Position numbers and translations under genes: made by a program. A stretch of DNA of 64,000 bases from contig QEYB01001296.1 of assembly GCA_017562135.1 (NCBI GenBank), positions 310,001-374,000 of the forward strand, in the 5' to 3' direction. The notes beneath the pieces were generated by a model. That model searched no databases. It was not told where the DNA came from and saw only the letters and a program-made list of their open reading frames with translations. The stretch comes from Dipylidium caninum. Its lineage: Eukaryota; Platyhelminthes; Cestoda; Cyclophyllidea; Dipylidiidae. Positions 45,154-58,400 of the stretch are shown here, in pieces (the first letter of the stretch is position 1; every line of letters begins with the position of its first letter).

Positions 45154-48100
45154 CTAAATTATGAATTCCCAGAAAACATGCGCGAAGCAACCATCACAAA
45201 AGCGCGGACGCAATTTCCTTAAGAGCCCTATATAGGAAAAAAATAGGTAAACTACTAGGACATACGTTCTGCAGTACTTGGAGACGACATGTCGCCTGAT
45301 ATTATGTCCACCAGGAGAGGTTGTGCGCTCAGTGGAGCGTCGAGAAACTGTCAGACGCGTCCTTGACCGTCTTACAGACCTTGAAAATGTAGGTCTTAGG
45401 AGAGTTTGCCCAGCCGTCCCCACATCCCCATCTGCCCCCAAGTCTATTTCCATCTCTGTCTCCACCTCTGTGTCCCCGCTTCCCGCTTGCAAGCATGCCC
45501 CACGAGCATTTTCAGCCAACATTTGAAGGGCACGTCGGTGATACTGCAGAGCAAGGGCTATCAGCTCTTTCTCCTCGTAACCAGTGATGTGCCGAAGAAG
45601 AGGTGGCCATAGAGGACAACGTTGCTTTTCCATTTCATGTAGCTCTAGAATGAAATTGCACTTTTCCTCCTCTGGCATTTCCCTTTCTTCTTTCGATAAC
45701 TCTTCGTCCGGTATAACAGATTCGGAGACCGATTTTGTGGGGGGCACGAGTCTGAATGTTTAAATAGTATAATTAAAATCATTGAAACAGGACCAAATCC
45801 CCAAAGATAATTATTAACAAATCGAAGCAATCTGATAAGAGAAATGAATTAGCTTTAAGAGCATTGAGGTCAAAGTGCCAATCTCATATTTCCTGAATAT
45901 TCAGGCACGAAGTATTTCTGAAGCTATATTTACTGGTTTCGATACTCACTTCAGGGGGGTACCGGGGTCCACGTGACAGTCTGTGGACATATGACCGTCT
46001 CGACCGCAAGATCCCACAAAGGATGTGTAGAATGCCTTGTAGCGCTCGTTTGAAAGAAGGAGACTGTAGAGTTCCGCAATTTGGGGTGCCTTACGCCAGA
46101 GAGTGTAGGACGGATTTCGGAGAACGCGGCGAGCCAACCACAGGACGGCGGCTGCCCTCTTTGAGGCACGAGCCATGCTAATCTCGTAGTCGTGCAGACC
46201 CACGTCCAGCAGAAAACGACACATACAATCCAACTGTACACTTTGAGAATCCAATAGCTTAAAATGCGAGAAATGACTGGTCTCATACTGCACATGATCA
46301 GCATTTCACTGTAAGCGAAATATAAAAATTTCTGTCATTTCTCTTGATTTAAACACCTATCTGCTTTTCCATATGCAGTAAGTACCAAGGAATATGACCA
46401 AAAACTCGTGAGTCACAAGGCCGCAAAAGGCAAGACTTGTATTTTCCTGAAAAAGCTGTCCAAAAATAGATAACCGTAGAGAAGCATCGTGGCTCCAACC
46501 AGCGTAAAAGCGTTGACTCTTCCATTCTAACGTTAGCGGCCAGGGAATCCGCAAGCCACTTTGACGTTTAATTACACATTCTTATCGATCTATCGGAAAA
46601 CCAAATTAAAGAATCCATCGACGCAATCAATTGTGGACAGGTGGTAGCGTGGAGGACATCAGGTGTGGTTATAATGTTGCGCAGCTAACCCGAAAGAAAT
46701 ATCGTAGATAGAAGAAGGGATTTGGCCAGTGCAGGTTGAAGTCAATGGATGTCAAGAGTTCCTGCTCGGCAATCACCAACTGCCCATGGGAGTAAGCACT
46801 GCTCGTTAAAAAGACGAAGTCCTCAATATCAGGCGAATCCAACTCCTCCAACTTACACGCCACCACAAAGGCCACACTTGCGAACAACTGGATTTCGGTC
46901 CTACAACAGAGATGGCGAAAGTACCTCCTAACCCCTTAACATCTCGTTTTTTTAACAGGTTAATGAGGGATTGCATGAAGAGAAGCCAATAAATTAGAGG
47001 TAAGCAAGTGAGAAGTGTTGCGGATAAAAATAAGCCAGGAGACAAAGAGCAAGACAACCATATATCACTCTAAGCTTCAACGAATGGTATTGTATCGTTG
47101 CATTATCAAAAATAAAACGAAAGCACTTGCACTATAGGTATCTCCAGAATCTAATTACTAACAAATGCAGGGAAATCCCATTAGAAACATGCTTTCATTT
47201 AGAATCTTTAACAAGAATCGTTGAACCTCAAATAAGAATTCGACTATTGTAACCATGCAAAGTGTGATTGAATGGCCAAGTAATAGACACATGATGAAAC
47301 CAAGGTCAAAGTTTATTTTACACATTACTGAATAATTAATCTAACGCAATGAAGTTAATTAATTAATTCAACTACATTTCCATTTTAGTCCGATATGTAT
47401 TGTCTAGTCAGTTTCGTTGGTATTAAAAACCATACCCGAGACTAAGTTCATAAGTAAAGGTAATAGAAAAACCAGCTTATTTAAGCACTCAAACGAAAGA
47501 TAAAAGAACAAATAGGAGATTGGAAAAATGAGCGATTTAAGAATAGGAAGTAACGACGATAGACTCTGTGGTAAAATACTTTTGGATCGAGCGAGGACTA
47601 CCAAAAAAAGCGTAGAGTAGACTCCAAGCCAAGTGGAGTGAACTACTAGAGAGGGAGAAGTTCTCCTGAATCTCCACCATCCAATCTGCCAAGGTAACGA
47701 GCATATCAGATGTAATCGGATGGCCCTGACGCGCCAAAAAGTCTCTTGTCTGAAAACAGGTCTAAAAAAGAGGTGAATAGTATCGGAAAATGATATATTC
47801 TGATAAAAAATATCGTGATTATAAATGGAAATCTACGTGTCATCTCTATGGGGATGTGACCCATTAGAAGTCAAACCTGTAGTTTTTAGGAGGATAGGAG
47901 ATATATGTGAGAAGAAAGAAATATTCTGAGGTTAAAATAATGCCACAGAGGGGGAAAATAGTGAGGGGGTATAAACACGACAAAGCACGGATAACGATAA
48001 GGTTCTTAGGGAAGTGCAACCAATTTTTTGATACAAGCACCAGCGAAATATAGTAAATCACACTAACGGCCCCCTATGTCCTAACTCGGAAACAATCAAG

Positions 48101-48923
48101 TATCTATCTCCGAAGAACTCAGCATCGCAAAAAAACTAACACATTAGAGAAGGAAAAGTAGAAAATAATCAAATCGGCACTTAACTTTGCCAATTAATAA
48201 AGGAACATAAGGCTCTACGTCGAGATGAACGTATGGGCAAGTGATAACAGTTTGAGATAATGTCAATTGACTAAAACCTTTTTTTCGCGGAATCGTTCAT
48301 GAGCTATTATACGTAGGAAATAATCCATATTAGAAAAACTGCCTTCGATGCATGGATAGTCAGACAATCGCATTTCAGAGAATAAGGATTCCAGGTCGTT
48401 GAAAGTAGCCCTGACGATGTCGAATGCAATCTGAAGTTCATAAAGCACATAAGTAAGATATCTGACGAGCGAACTATATTGCCCATAATATATATCTTTT
48501 TATAAACCGAGCAGTAACGAAAAAATAGTGTGACAAACAATATTGTATAAATTACCACAGGTTGTTTTGGAGATGAAACTTCACAAGGACCTAGCAGTAG
48601 AAGAGAGTAAAAGGTAATACGCTTGGATTCCAAGTAAATAAACATGGAAATAGGCTTACGTGATAATGATGAAAACGAACGACTCGTTTCATTTTTGTGC
48701 TTCAAAACACCTGTATCAGCTTTTACACCTTTAGGGTTGGCCAAACACCCAAATCTGGATTCAGCACGGAGAGATGGATTAGGGCGTCCCGATTTGTATA
48801 AGTTTTCTTGAAAATAAAACCCACAAAGTGTTTAGTTTGGGATGAAAGACACAGTGAGAGTTGCTGAAAACAATTACCTTTGTCAAGAGAGGGATCGCAG
48901 GAGACATATGACCTCTTTGACAC
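45154..48923 (-). CDS. Divergent B-type cyclin, closest to cyclin B3; 5' end not located
   Basis: Eight phase-consistent minus-strand exons: 48923–48878, 48806–48660, 48590–48556, 48430–48278, 47761–47580, 46900–46690, 46287–45950 and 45751–45154 (569 aa visible). The first cyclin box shows HPITSDMLVTLADWMVEIQENFSL and QLFASVAFVVACKLEEL...IEDFVFLTSSAYS, matching the B3-type DWMVEVQENFEL and IASKYEE signatures. The second box shows FLLDVGLHDYE, ASKRAAAVLWLARRVL and then, after an insertion of roughly 100 residues, LWPPLLRHITGYEEKEL. A degenerate destruction-box-like RFGCLAN lies in the N-terminal exon 48806–48660. By family it would activate CDK1 in mitosis. The acceptor for exon 7 could also be at 46257, removing 10 residues in frame. 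The last ~30 codons are hydrophobic and may be read-through past an unseen donor. The initiator is uncertain; Met at 48944 is possible. Confidence 0.75.
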
Positions 48924-49944
48924 CTGTTTGAATAAATGTAACAATTATCTATACCTGAATGGTTTCATTTGATAACGACCTCAGGATTGGTCGACCGTCT
49001 AAGCTTATATCATTTACATGGGATTTCACATAAAACGAGCCTTTGTTCACCTCTGATATATGGTTCATTACCGGATAATAAGCGCTGGACCCTTATTTGA
49101 CTCTCAAATCCTAACACTGAACGACGCTAAACAGACCAGCCAGTATCTCGATATCACCAAACCCAACACTGAGGCCACTTTAAATATTTGTAAATCTGGT
49201 CAAGGTCAAAGAAATTTTTTTAGTGAGTGATTAATGTCCAAATGTGTTGCCATTAAACCACTTACAGCTGAGAAACACACTTTCTTTCCGTTAGAGGTTT
49301 TATAATAATCGAAGTTAGGAACTGGAATTGCTTGGAGCTGTGCTGTCTATACCAATGACACCATCAACTCACTCATACAGCTTAACCTTTCCACACTAAA
49401 TTATATACTTTATCCTATTAACGAAGAATGAATCACTCATTTTCTCAAATCTGTGATTGTCTGCACCACAATTCGGATGATTGATTGACCCCATTCATGC
49501 CAGAAGTGAAACTCTATGATATATTTATTTTCTCATTGCAAATAAGGAGGCTGCAGCACCTAAGAGTAACAGGCATAAATCAATTGAGATATTGATCACT
49601 GGCGTGTATTGTGTATAGTCTTACTAATAGAAAGTTTAGTTCTAGCGTGAAAGTGACCGGAAAGGCCTATATGCCAGAGGAAACAAATCAGTATGCATGC
49701 ATTGAGAAAATGGATTATTATCACAGACCCAGCGGCAAATTTAGATAATCCCATCGGTTATTAACTTCGTTCATAAATGCAAGAGAGTGTCTTTCGAACA
49801 CTCAAATTATTAATAACTTCAAATGTACATTCTGCATATTCAGCCTGCTCCTACCGCAAATTGTTCAGTGGAGATTTGTCATCATATTTAGCAATCTGAA
49901 TATAAATTCAAATCATTTCTCAATCACTCTAACCCCCTACCCAG

Positions 49945-49964
49945 ATAATAATAATTATAATAAT
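49945..49964 (+). repeat. Short ATA/TAA-rich simple repeat
   Basis: Imperfect trinucleotide run (ataataataattataataa) in AT-rich non-coding sequence. Confidence 0.6.
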
Positions 49965-52900
49965 GTTCTCTTAGCTCTGTGCAAGTTATTAGGGCTGACA
50001 GGATTCGATACATTACTTTAACATTTTTAACTCTATGCTGGTCAATACATGCCTTAAAGGGACATCTAGAGTGATAATCACTTTAATTTACATTACCTAT
50101 TGTAGCTGCACTCGACTTCTTAGAAGTAAACTGCATGGGGAAGTCGTTTTAATAATCACCTTGATGTTTTGCCAGTTCAACGATCTTCATGGCTGAACCT
50201 CAGTCTAAGCGGCTTTGCTGTAGAGAACTTTGTTGCAATTTTAAATCTGTGCACTAATGCAGTCTTCATGTCCCTTCTTTCAACGCTAACCCAACTGGAT
50301 ACGAATGAACGGACGACCTGCAAAATCATAAAACTCGAGCTTTGGAGAGATCGGGTTGTTAAATTCTGAGGGCTTGAAATAAAGTGCGTAGATAATTAGA
50401 AGCGTGATGCAACGAATTCAAAAGGCGATTAGACTTCATATTTATGTTGATAGCTCAAGTTTCAGAATGCTGTTGTAACTTCCCGTCACAATGAGTAGTT
50501 TTCTGAAATACATTGTGCCCTGACCAAGGTGTCTGAGTGTTCCACGTAGTACTTCACATTTGTCGTTTACAGTGGCGTTAAACATCCATCGCTCACAGAT
50601 ATTTCTACGGTTTAACATTCCCTGTCCGTCGCCTTTTAATATGCTTTTTTAGATTAAATACACGTGTATAAAACAGCCTATTTGGCGCAGTACCTCAAAC
50701 ACTCTTAAACATCGCATTTCACGCTCCTCGGGATGTGGATTTGCGGAAATCTTTATTCTAAACTATCATCGCAGGCATATAAAGTACCTTGATTAATTAG
50801 TATTTTTGTAAAGTGTATTTTTGCTAAAATGGGTTTATTGGTGAAGTCACGTAATTAGTGGCACAAGGCAGACGCTAAGCGCAGTTGCCGACTTTTCGTG
50901 GAGGTTGATTCACTTTGCAATGTTTTTGGTTTTTTGAACCGTGCCACATTTTAGGAGTGAAAAAATCTGCAACATTTTATCTGGGCGAGTGACAAAGTGG
51001 CGAAACATTCTCCGCAGGTGCTTACTACTGTCTGTTCCGCATATCTAAACTTCCTCTTCATGTGTGAAAAAGGTATGCACTGCTCAGCTATCTGAGATTC
51101 GTCTCCGTTAGACTAAAATGAGGCATTTCATTCCCCGTGAGTGAGATCTGTGGAGTCATTGAGGACGTTTATCATTTTACAACGTAATTGTGAGGGCAGG
51201 CAGGGAAATAAATACGTGCACAAATGAAAAGATATTGTGACGAGCGGTGGGAAACACTAGAACACAATTAAAAGCTACTACGATTGTGGTTTAAAATAAG
51301 CCGAAGACTGCGTGTTTGACGGAATACTCCTCCCCCAAAAGTTGTTGGTATAAAGAGATAGGAGCAACTTCACACAAGTTAACAACATGTGCTGGGAAAT
51401 AATTACAGTCGCATTCCTCCGTGAATAATTAAGACTTTTGCCTACCAATAGAGTAGGCTATAAATTCAGTCATCAAATATCACTGAGATTTATAAAACAT
51501 GGAGGAAAGGAAGTGCTGTGTGTAGAGGAGGCACTCTACCTAATGTGAAGCAAATGAGAATAACGGCTTTCGACCTCTGTGATTTCACTTCCTTTTTCCT
51601 TGTCATACGGAGTGGTAGTGGGACTGCGTGGACTGTTTCAACGTGCCACCCCTTTTGTTGGTTAACAACACCAAATTCAGCCAGAACAGAGAGGTGTCCA
51701 GGCAGAGTGTGGACCGGCCTTAGGCAATATTTCCTAAATGCATTGTTCCTCACACAGTCTTTGCACTCTATGCAAATTTTGATGGTTCCAACCTTTGTCT
51801 GATCCCCATAATTATTTGTACCACAGCCACAATAGGCCGGCTTGCGGAATAAATGATTCTTGGAACAAAGCGAAGCACAACCTAAAGGTTTATTGTTCAA
51901 TATGGTGCTAAAATAGTACTTCTACAAGCTTCGGTCTGTCAGACATGTGAGGAGCAGACCGAGGCCTCTGCCCCTAGTGGTGGATAACTCGGCAGACTTC
52001 TTTCGCGCCTGCGAACCCGTTGATGGCCGTACCCCTTAATCCACCTTACGACCCGTGAGCCGGGTCGACCGCGATTCATTTACAGTCTCATCTCAGGCTG
52101 TAGTCAATTACAAGAAAACGAGCAGGAGAGGAGAAGGTCTGGTAGCCTATACGAACTACACAGCTTGAGTCAAATTTAAAGCATTTGGCTAGGGCGGGTG
52201 TAAGAGCGAGGGAGAAAGTGGAAAGTCCGTGGCGGGCTCCTCCTCGCAACACGTGAAAGAGTGTAGTGGTAGATGCTACGATAGCCTCAGCAAAGTCAAC
52301 AAAGACAGAATCTAATGGTCCAGTTCAGGTGCGTTTTCTGGTAGTTTGGCGGACACAGATGCTGTAGAGCCCCAAATGGAGATCTTATCAAGTGGTCCCT
52401 GTTGTTGATGATTGCAGCGGAGCCTCGAGTGCAGAGTCCCTTGGTTTTCAAATCATGGTCATTTTATCAACCTTAATACCTCAGTGTGAATAACTTTTGT
52501 CCTGAACGGACATAAGTATGCGAAGGAACAGGGAATGCTGTTTTCCCAATGCGTGCCTCCCCAATCGCAGCACGGATGACGCCAGTTTGCGTGCCACCGC
52601 TCGAGCCAGTTTTGAGGCCACCTCCGCGTCAAAAGGGAGGAGGAGGCGACACTCGGCAAGAAGAGGAATGTCTGATTGAAGTTGGTCGCTAAGGCGGTAG
52701 GTGAGGGAAATTAGAAATTTGCCTTGAACAACCGCGAAAGAAAAATCCTCTACAACAAAAGTGTTGCCGCCATTTTGATATGAAGAAGAATGGAAATACA
52801 CCGCTATGCATACCTCAGGATGATTTCATGCACGAACCTGTGTGCATGACTTTTACGAGTTAGCGCTGCTTCAATCACAAGCCTAATTCGTTTTTTGTCA

Positions 52901-55269
52901 GCTGCTATGCCAAAAAACACCACAGTGTCACATTTTTTCAATGCATGGAACTCCGGGGCTAAAAGATTTCTCTGAGTCAAAAGTCTTTTTTAGTCGCACT
53001 CCCTAGAACAGCTGGCTACCACGAGCCCTAACGCCTCGACTTGTGGTTTTCTGCCCTGTTGTTGGTGTCAACCTCCAAATGATAGTGTGACAGAATGGAT
53101 TAATGAAAGTAGAGAGGTGAACCCGACCATACGAGGTTAAGGTGCGGCCTGCTTTAGGGTCGACCGACAAATCACCACAAATAGCAGGACACGAAGTAGG
53201 GCGGTTGTGCTAACATCATCCTCTATAAACAGAATTTTAATCGTCGGTGGCCTTAAGTGCAAGACAAGTGATGGATGACTTCTTTTTATAGTCGGTCTAT
53301 CAAGAGGCCTCGTCTTCGGGGTTAGTCATACGTCAGCCAACATGACAAGTCACAAATTTCGAAAGAAAGTGGTTCTATACCTTTCTCACATTAGGTTAAG
53401 ACCTGGTATCGTCCTCGCCTAGTTAGAATGCAGGTTAGAACTGGTAGCTACCACGACCAAAACACAAATGAGCACGTGGCCTGGCTTTGGGCGTTCCACC
53501 TCCACACATGTCACTCCTGGCCGCCTCCGTGTATTCTCTGAGGCGCTCAACGCGGAGCCCCTGATCAGGCCCGTTCGTGAGCCACTGGGTGGATGCGGGG
53601 AGGAATAAGTGGGTACCCTGAGGAGGTGTTTCTTTCCTGAAAAAGATAAGCGATTGCAGAGGCCGGAAGTAGGGTTGTTAGCAACATAGCAGCTGTCGAC
53701 GCAAATTCGCCTATTATTTACTGCCTTCGGCTCAGCCGCCCGACTTAGTAGTCTGTTGGTGCCAACAAAGGGGAAATTATACAATTTCCTCTTCATTCGC
53801 AACGGACAATCATGATAGTGAATTTTAAGAGATTAACATTAAATAGTGTAAGGGCATGAAGCAGTTGCATCCCTCAAATCTCCAGTGCATATAATGGATT
53901 ACTGAATTCCTGAAATTTTTCGCGAGTCTATGGGACTTTTCTCCTTATTTATGTGTTCCGAAAAATTTTGCGTCGCTCATAGGGAACGAATTAGCATTTA
54001 ATATGGCTGGATCGTAGTATTTTCGGTTATCTGTATTTTAGTCGTATAAAATAAACTGTTAAAGTAAATTTCTCTCACTTAATTTTATTATTTCCTAAAG
54101 AAGGAAAGATACCACTTTGAAGGTTGTGATGCTCGCATTACAGTAAATAATAAGAGTTGAGCCTTTTAAGTGAGCCTTATCAAGATCGCATCGTCTTGCC
54201 TACCTAACGCGATCACCGACAAGGCTTCACCCGCTCGATGAGACTCTCCTTCCGCTGTTCACATGAAGCCGGCTGTCATCTATTTTGGCCTCTCAAGAAA
54301 ACCCTAGGGAATCATTAACAAGGTCAAACGAATTCTGCCTTTACCACATGACCACAACTTTCGCACAATTCAGGGGACTTAGAATGAGGGAGAACGGGGA
54401 TAAAAGGGGAATGCTTTTGATATTCAACCCTAACGCCCACAGTAGCCGAGCTGCACTGCATGAATGCGGTTCACATGATTCCGAAGCTGCAGACGTGAGG
54501 GCGTAATTTAGCTACCGCAAAAAAACCACTTGTACGGAATATCGAGATTGTTGCTCTACGGTGAAAGTGGGTGCTCCTCTGGCAAAATCACTGGGTCCAA
54601 CGTGTGCTGAGAACCCTCCGCGCTGCATCACTGCTCGCGAATGGGCGGAGGACTGCCGAGTGGGGGGTGCGCTGATGGCCAAGGCACTACCACTTGGTAG
54701 GTATTATAGCTTAAACACTCGCTCGCGCTTTCTCATTAAGCACCTTCCTTTCAGTCTGTTTTCTGTTACCTCCTGCAGCCACAATGGCGTAGGCTTGAGG
54801 GGGAGGGGGAGACGGGGATGAGGGGCGCGACGTGCAGCAGACTCCCGTTTATTCGTCCAGTATTTCCTTGATTTCTTCTCACTACTTTTTCCATCAAGTG
54901 AGGCATCGTCATAGAGACTCACATGAGTTAGGGAGAGCACTCGCTCGCCCTACATCTCTGATGGTTATATTGCCTTCCGACGCTCCCCACATTGTCACTC
55001 AAAGCTGCAATATGCCGTTTTAGCGTCTCTTTGCCCACTGATCTAATGGCCCTCCCCATACCCATGATTTCGTCCACATACTCAGAGAGGTCTAAACGCG
55101 TCCGTACCGGGGAGGGGAAAGGGCTCAGGGTGACACCCCACTCCTCGCGCAGTCCCCATGTGTCGCGTTCCAAAAGTTCCGCGTATGAGCTCGTCTTCGA
55201 ATTAATCTGGTGGCTGCCTCCGAGTTACCGTTGGTTAGTCAGTGGAGGAGGTGCGAAGGACTTGATTGG

Positions 55270-55275
55270 TTTATT
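55270..55275 (-). terminator. Polyadenylation signal of the SMB receptor gene
   Basis: AATAAA on the minus strand, 151 bases after the stop codon of the receptor whose last exon ends at 55426. Confidence 0.65.
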
Positions 55276-55425
55276 TTAAAGGGCCTCGAAACTGCTCTCT
55301 GATCGTAAGGACAAACACTTGACAAGCAGGAATGGGACCATTTTGCACAACATCTAAAAACGTCGATTTAATACAAATGGCGCAAGGCGCAAATGGGTTC
55401 TCAAACAAACGTTAAGTTGTGTACG

Positions 55426-58400
55426 CTAACACCTTGAATTCCCATCACCTTGTGGGACAGGCCTATTTCTTTTGGGGAGCAAGACTGAAGTCCACGTCTT
55501 GGAAGTTACCCAGCTTGACCTATCCTTGTCGCGTGAAGTGGACTGTTGCGTGCTGGAAACAGGAACTACGAATTTCCTACAGCACTCAGGCAGAAGATTG
55601 GCTAGCGCGCGTCTCGCCTTGACGCTGACAAGCATGGAGAGCGCGATCACCCCGCCTTGAGCACTATTAATCAAGCCCAGCAGCCTTCGCATCACGAGGA
55701 GTTGGGACCACCATCCTGCAAAGAGCTGCACAAACCAACTGGCGCCGAGGATAATGGCCAATTTGGCACAGACTCCTGCTAGATTCTTCGACTTCTCGCG
55801 GCGTTTCCGTTCGTGTTCATTCTGCGATGGGGAGCTCGTTTGAGCCTCCTTCGCGAGACGACAGATTTCAACGCAGACGAAGAGGAGGGCCAGGGAGTTG
55901 AAGGTGATCATACTTCCTGCGGGTATAAGGAACCAAATGACCAGTCCGCCAAGGTTTGTGAACCAGGCTCGAGATCTTTCTGGACAAAAGCCTGGGTAAA
56001 GGACAACCAAAGACTTTCCGAGGACTTCCACTTGGGTAATATTGAGGGTGGTCACCTCAGCTCCCGTCCCGGCCTCTTCCGGGAAGGAGGTGAGGAAACG
56101 AAAAGCACTTTCGTTTATCGCAACGGCAGGTATAACGGAGCAGAAGGGAAGAATGATCGCTATTGATAGATACTTCCGGAACCGCTTTTTCGGGCTGCTG
56201 TGGCGATATCCACGAATATGTGATGACCTTGACTGTAAATATGAAAATAAAAAGGGTAACACATAGCTAGAAGTTAAGTAAACCTTAATTCCGAGGGGGG
56301 GGGAGAGGGGGCGTCTACTCACCCCCTGATGTCGTGCTCTGTGCATTCAGTGATGCGGAAACAATGTGACATTGCGAAGACTAAACTCCCTTATGTGAAC
56401 GCTAACAACTCCATCTCCCCATCCCCAGTCTCACGTTTCAAGGGGCGCAGTGGAATTTACTAGGGAGAAAACGCGGCTTATTTTCGCATCGGCAGATGTG
56501 GAGACGAGAGCCGACTAAACTGGAAAATGTTGAGCATCGGGGTGGATTCGGCTAAGAGGACGACGGTGGACGGCGTGAGCAGAAGGGAAGGCGAGAGGGA
56601 GGCTTGACGAGGCGACAAGTGGACGTTATTTTGGGGAGCCATGGCGCGAATGACAGCAGAGCATCGAACCCTTTCCTGCCTGCCACGGCAGAACTGCGGC
56701 ACAATGAATTGGGAAGAAACTCAGGATCATTCTCTAGACTCGTCTATTATACCATCCCGGTATCAAGTAATTCCCTTGAAAGTTGGCAAAGGCCTCACCA
56801 AAACACCCTCAATGTTAGCTGTTTACGTGGATAAAACTGAGTGGGAAAAGAAAGAAAAGGACCGAGGCCCTGATTGCCCAACGAGATAAGACGAAGCAAT
56901 GACCGTCATAGTTAGGGTTTAGGGGAAACGAGAAGTGCTCTTCTGGTGCTACAACTCTTTAGAGAAGCATTTCTAACATCTTGGCTGCTTCCAGAGGTGA
57001 GCTCAAAGTGGACACGCGATGGAGCATCGGTCATCAGAGCGGTCTCTTCGTGTCCGGTTCTACTTACCACTAGTCCTCGAGATGCGGTGCTCTACTGGTC
57101 GGCTGCCGTTCTGTCTTTCTGTCTAGGTCCTACTACTCTGAAATTAAGGGGAAGTGAGTTTCTCGACCTTGGAAACAGTCTCGTCAGAAGTCGACGACAC
57201 TAACAGACAGAGGGGAAGACTTTCTCGCTATCGCCAGCAAAGACATCTCTTGCAGTTGTCATCCAATCACAATCAGTCCCCCACCTGATTGCGAGAGCAA
57301 GGCGGACTTGCGATGGTACCGCCTCAAATATTCTACACTGATCCCCTTGAAGAGGCTCTTATATAAGCTCGTTTAACTCGCTTTAGGTTACAACATTTCA
57401 AGTGGAAAGGGGTTATGAGCCTGGCCTCGCCTCTCATGCCATCTTTACGGTTGCACTTACTTCAACACAGTTCAAGTGACTCCAGCCGGTCCACTGTGTA
57501 ACTTGTGCTTGCGTATTTATAAACAAACCAGGGTATTTATTGTCTGCAAAAAATGCGACGTAATGTTTAGTTTAGCATTCGATAAGGAGAAAAGGCGAAG
57601 AATATAGTTCACATGAAGCAACCGCAAAGGTCCTTGGGTCGAAGCCCTACCATGACCCTAAGAGGAGGGTGCTTGTCCTGTCAGCGAGGCGAAATACTAA
57701 GGAGCCTCTCGGCGAGAGGAAATCACAACGTCCACCTTACCGCTGTGCCTTATAAAGACAGGGCAACCGAGGGAGGAGTCTGCGTCATTTGAGCCCGACT
57801 TGCAACGCGGATGCCAAGTGGAGGCTATGAGTTTTGGTTTTTCCTAACAGGCTCCGCTTAAATTTACTCTGAGTTGGGTGGAATTTGGACGCGTGATGCA
57901 CAACTGCAGTCGCCCGCAGTGGTTTTCACCAATGACCTACCTCATAAGCGGATTTCATGACCGCTTTCCCTTCCCTACTTATGGCGACCGTTAGAGTAAT
58001 GGTGCCCTCTCTTCGTCTACCTTTGCACAAAAGGGAAAAGGCGCAGTAAGGACGTCGGCTAAAACTAGGCCTAGGCTAAAGTATGGTTGTGAGTTCGATA
58101 ACCGCAGTTTCAGAAGTGAGTCCAAGTGCACCAGAATGCCATTTGGAGGCCTAGTTTAAAGGGCGGGACTGCCTCGAGAGACATCGGGTTCTTGTCACGA
58201 TAACGCCAACTTACCGTGGCTTTGTCCCATTGGCAAGTTAGGGCATTCCAACAGATGATTACGCAGTTTTTGCAGTTGCCGAAGGTGGCGAGGAGTTGAA
58301 CTGCAAAAAGTGTCATCCAGGCGAAACTGCAGAGAAGGGAGTAAAGGAGCAAAGCCGCCATGGTGACACAAAACTCGCGATTCCCAACCTGAGGTACAAC

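Larger units (their letters stand above)
48945..55425. other. 6.5 kb stretch with no supported gene
   Basis: AT-rich in its first half (with an ATA/TAA run at 49945–49964), GC-richer after 51.9 kb. Minus-strand open frames at 51490–51900 (Cys-rich), 52481–52801 and 53419–53802 were examined. None shows a domain or a convincing exon chain, so they are not called. The far end contains the poly(A) site of the receptor gene at 55426. Confidence 0.45.

Noticed and set aside
51490..51900. Minus-strand Cys-rich frame of 136 codons
   Set aside because: The cysteine spacing matches no family I know, and no flanking exons or signal peptide are visible.
51976..51992. Similarity to the start of 5.8S rRNA (gtggataactcggc)
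   Set aside because: The match stops after about 15 bases with a mismatch; the next bases do not follow 5.8S.
52481..52801. Minus-strand 106-codon frame, considered as a Tctex1-type dynein light chain exon
   Set aside because: Only a weak helical resemblance; the conserved C-terminal Tctex1 strands are missing.
57630..57650. tRNA B-box-like gggtcgaagccc
   Set aside because: No matching A-box or acceptor stem around it.
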